NCBI GenBank assembly: GCA_047623555.1
Contig: JBLHMP010000029.1
Span: forward strand, 1-44,712
DNA: 44,712 nt
Reading direction: 5' to 3'
DNA from: NORP181 sp047623555
GTDB taxonomy: Bacteria; Pseudomonadota; Alphaproteobacteria; Rhodobacterales; Rhodobacteraceae
The position numbers were made by a program, and so were the translations under genes. Positions 42,575-44,712 of the stretch are shown here, in pieces. A model generated the notes under the pieces. The model searched no databases, was not told the origin of the DNA, and saw nothing but the letters and a program-made list of their open reading frames with translations. How positions within the stretch are numbered: the first letter of the stretch is position 1; each line of letters starts with the position of its first letter.

Positions 42575-43672
42575 CTACCCAACATGAAACAACGTGCTGA
42601 ACAGTTTCGGGTCAACGCTTTGCATCGCAAACGTCTCGCCTTCGGTCAGGATGCTGACCGCGTCATGGCTGTGCAGGCTTTCCTGATGGCTGGCAACAAC
42701 ACGGAAATCGCGAATGCGCGGATCGTTCTGCAATTGCTCGCAAAACAACCGGGCTGCATCCTCAACAAAAATCGGGTTGGCGGCGTTGAGTTCGGCAAAG
42801 GCCTGTTCATCCTCGCGTTTAACCATGACTTGGGTTTCCGTCGGCACAGCCCGTCGGCAGGCCTCAATCATATCCTCAAACCACAGGCAATCGGCGTCGT
42901 AATCAACCTCAACCGAAATCCGCGCGACGGATCGTTGCGAATGCGGTGTCGCCAGTTGTCCGCGTGTGGTGCGGGCATGTTCGCTTAGCTCTAATGAACA
43001 GGGGCAAGTGGACGAATAGACATAATCCAGATGCATGATCTTTTGCCGCACACCGCCGGTTTCCACCAGTTCCAGCGCGAAATCGTAATACTGATAACCC
43101 GCCAGACCTGAGCGCAGGCTGTCGACTTTCATCGGAAAGGAAAACCGCATTTGGATGCGGGCGTCAAAGCTCTCAAGATCATTTTTATAGGCGTCCAGCG
43201 CCGATTCCATTACCTCAAAACTAAAGGCGCGATCAGTGTATTGGTAAAAACTGCGCATGATACGGGACATGTTAATGCCCTTTTTGCCAGCCTCAAGGCT
43301 GACGGTTCCGGTCACCGATGTCTCAAGCGTCAGATCTTCGCCGCCCCGCGTATGAAACCGGATTGGCAGGCGGAAATTCGAAATCCCTACATGCTGGATT
43401 TGCCGTTTGGCGCCCCGGATCAGACTGGCGGGCCCGTTCTGTAGGTCGGGTAGCGTGGCGCGATAGGCCTCGTCCACCACGAAATCCTGCGGATAATCGC
43501 GCGATAAGGCCGGATAATTGGCCAGCGGTTCACGGGGCAACAACCGGGCAATGGCTGGGTCCAGCTCGGCTATTTCTGTCGGCGTGGCCTGTTCGGCCCA
43601 AGCGCGTAAAACAGTCAGCGCTGCAGCTGCGTCGTCAACGTCGGGCGTGTCGGGTGGAAGGTGGACATTCAT
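42575..43672 (-). CDS. folE2: GTP cyclohydrolase FolE2
   Basis: Alternative GTP cyclohydrolase I that makes 7,8-dihydroneopterin triphosphate for folate and pterin synthesis, using metals other than zinc. The protein has 365 residues. Family blocks are VGISNFRLPIRFH near 93, TSVTGTVSLEAGKKGINMSR, FSFPMKVDSLRSGLAGYQYYD, and the metal/catalytic Cys motif YSSTCPCSLELSEHART. The C-terminus has DFRVVASHQESLHSHDAVS. CAGGAGTCCGCG precedes the ATG. No zinc-regulator (Zur) box is seen upstream. It fits the folate genes folB and folP, about 17 kb away. Confidence 0.95.
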   Translation of the reverse strand: MNVHLPPDTPDVDDAAAALTVLRAWAEQATPTEIAELDPAIARLLPREPLANYPALSRDYPQDFVVDEAYRATLPDLQNGPASLIRGAKRQIQHVGISNFRLPIRFHTRGGEDLTLETSVTGTVSLEAGKKGINMSRIMRSFYQYTDRAFSFEVMESALDAYKNDLESFDARIQMRFSFPMKVDSLRSGLAGYQYYDFALELVETGGVRQKIMHLDYVYSSTCPCSLELSEHARTTRGQLATPHSQRSVARISVEVDYDADCLWFEDMIEACRRAVPTETQVMVKREDEQAFAELNAANPIFVEDAARLFCEQLQNDPRIRDFRVVASHQESLHSHDAVSILTEGETFAMQSVDPKLFSTLFHVG

Positions 43673-43849
43673 CGCGGACTCCTGTGCATCTGCCTACCGA
43701 TTTAGGCGCACGCGGGGGGGAATGCCATTGTTTACCCTATTCAGATCGCCACGTCTGCGGTCAATTTATATCTTCACACAAGGCCATGTCGCGGATAGGA
43801 TAGAAATCCAGGCATGGCTTGGCAGAGTGCGGTGTAAGGAGTTTTAGTG

Positions 43850-44638
43850 ATGAAAAACCTGATTGATCTAGAGCGCTTTGCGCTCGACAAACCGGGCAGT
43901 CCTGAATGGAATGCCTTGGTACAATCGTGTCGTGATGATCTGGCAGAGCATGGCATGTTTAGCCTCGACGGCCTGCTGCGCCCGGCCCTTGCGGCGCAGG
44001 CGGTGGCGACGTTGCAGGATGAATTCGCCAAACGGTCGTTTTTGCACGGACGCAGCCACAACATTTATTTCAGCGATAGTATTGCGGGCCTGTCGGCGGA
44101 CCATCCCGCAAACAAACAGGTCAAGACATCCAACCGGACGTTATGTGCCGATCAACTGCCTGCGCAGCCTTTGATGGACGTGTATAACTGGGCGCCTTTG
44201 CATCAATTTCTGGCGGCAACGATGGATCTGGCCGCGCTTTATCCGATGGATGATCCATTGGCGTCGGTAAATGTGATGGCCTATGGCGAAGGTCAGGCGC
44301 TAAACTGGCATTTCGACCGCTCTGAATTTACCACGACTTTATTGTTGCAAGCCGCCGACGCAGGTGGCGCCTTTGAATACCGCACTGGGCTGCGCAGTGA
44401 AAGCGACCCCAATTTTGACGGCGTTGGGAAATTGCTCCGCGGTCATGACACAAAGGTGCAGCAGATCAGCCTGTCCCCCGGAACGTTAAATGTGTTCAAA
44501 GGCAAAAACACAGCGCATCGTGTGACCCCGGTTGAGGGCGAAAAGGATCGGGTGATTGCAGTGTTTTGTTATTACGAAAACCCCGGTGTAGCGTTTAGCA
44601 ATGCCGAACGGCTTGGGTTTTATGGCCGCACGGGCTAG
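43850..44638 (+). CDS. 2OG-Fe(II) oxygenase of the BesD/HalD-like family
   Basis: A 262-residue non-heme iron oxygenase. VNVMAYGEGQALNWHFDRSEFTTTLLLQ is strongly like the BesD/HalD amino-acid halogenase family. The facial triad is H154, D156 (NWHFDR) and H223 (TAHRVTP), with R234 in EKDRVIAVFCYY a likely 2-oxoglutarate contact. True halogenases replace the Asp with Gly, so this protein is expected to hydroxylate rather than halogenate. The substrate is unknown, perhaps a free amino acid. AAGGAG lies 8 nt before the ATG at 43850; a GTG at 43847 is an alternative. It is divergent from folE2. Confidence 0.82.
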   Translation: MKNLIDLERFALDKPGSPEWNALVQSCRDDLAEHGMFSLDGLLRPALAAQAVATLQDEFAKRSFLHGRSHNIYFSDSIAGLSADHPANKQVKTSNRTLCADQLPAQPLMDVYNWAPLHQFLAATMDLAALYPMDDPLASVNVMAYGEGQALNWHFDRSEFTTTLLLQAADAGGAFEYRTGLRSESDPNFDGVGKLLRGHDTKVQQISLSPGTLNVFKGKNTAHRVTPVEGEKDRVIAVFCYYENPGVAFSNAERLGFYGRTG

Positions 44639-44660
44639 CACACTTAATTGACAGACAAGC

Positions 44661-44712
44661 GTGGGTTTTCACCCACCCTACGCTAACAGTCTGGCGTAGG
44701 GTGGGTGAAAAC
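44661..44712. repeat. REP-like inverted repeat at the window edge
   Basis: GTTTTCACCCACCCTACGC (44665-44683) and GCGTAGGGTGGGTGAAAAC (44694-44712) are perfect 19-bp inverted copies around a 10-base centre. The left copy is itself half of GTGGGTTTTCACCCAC (44661-44676). The core matches widely scattered REP-type repeats with GTAGGGTGGG. The right copy is cut by the end of the window, so its full length is not seen. Confidence 0.85.

Noticed and set aside
43673..43849. Zur box in front of folE2
   Set aside because: FolE2 genes are often zinc-controlled, but no palindrome of the GTTATNNTATAAC kind is present.

Overview
The window looks like chromosomal DNA from an alphaproteobacterium of the Roseobacter group (Rhodobacterales). 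The evidence is family-level protein resemblance (DUF1489, DUF6446, AdoCbl-dependent NrdJ, an aa3 oxidase CtaD closely like Paracoccus), a moderately high GC content and an FnrL/FNR-type operator. No species can be named from the sequence alone. Most of the window is core metabolism. It starts inside the 3' end of an IS5-family transposase and ends inside an inverted REP-like repeat.

Layout. 1-7 kb: transposase tail, nrdJ (-), DUF1489 protein, tRNA-Leu(GAG) (-), a DsbA/FrnE-like oxidoreductase overlapping lipB, a CDF metal transporter (-) broken by an in-frame TAA, its divergent MerR regulator with a textbook 19-bp-spacer MerR promoter, and a HIT protein. 7-12.4 kb: ctaD behind a perfect TTGAT-N4-ATCAA box and followed by a strong terminator, an LprI-like secreted protein, a polytopic membrane protein gene broken by two in-frame TAA codons, a secreted metallopeptidase fused to a discoidin/NADase-type glycan-binding domain, and a GatB/YqeY protein. 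12.6-20 kb: carA, a membrane glycosyltransferase with an MshEN (GspE-N) domain, a GntR/FCD regulator, a pyrimidine 5'-nucleotidase-type HAD protein, a UbiH-type hydroxylase, an EthD protein and a class V aminotransferase. 20-27.5 kb: two overlapping Lrp/AsnC genes divergent from ilvC, an EamA transporter, the folB-folP-glmM cluster (with a long hairpin before glmM) and a SleB-type hydrolase. 27.5-36 kb: ppdK-like gene, glyS, gltS, DUF6446 and glyQ on the minus strand, with marC inserted on the plus strand between DUF6446 and glyQ. 36-44.7 kb: a secreted peptidoglycan-binding pseudo-protease, a mostly non-coding gap, a TPP enzyme, trkH, a membrane protein of unknown function, folE2, and a 2OG-Fe(II) oxygenase of the BesD/HalD type that keeps the HxD motif.

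How the genes fit together. Folate synthesis is represented by folE2, folB and folP, with folB and folP overlapping. The Lrp pair is placed to control ilvC. The MerR protein sits beside the promoter of the CDF gene it probably controls, although that transporter now carries a stop codon. glyQ and glyS encode the two subunits of glycyl-tRNA synthetase but are separated by other genes.

I do not see a clear, wholly new multi-gene system such as a defence island, CRISPR array or biosynthetic cluster. The best leads are single-gene oddities: three in-frame TAA codons in 4.3 kb, a peptidoglycan-binding protein whose serine-protease triad has been lost, a FolB protein with a kinase-like C-terminal domain, a glycosyltransferase with a possible c-di-GMP-binding domain, a metallopeptidase-glycan-binding fusion, paired Lrp regulators, and several small palindromic or phased repeat arrays.
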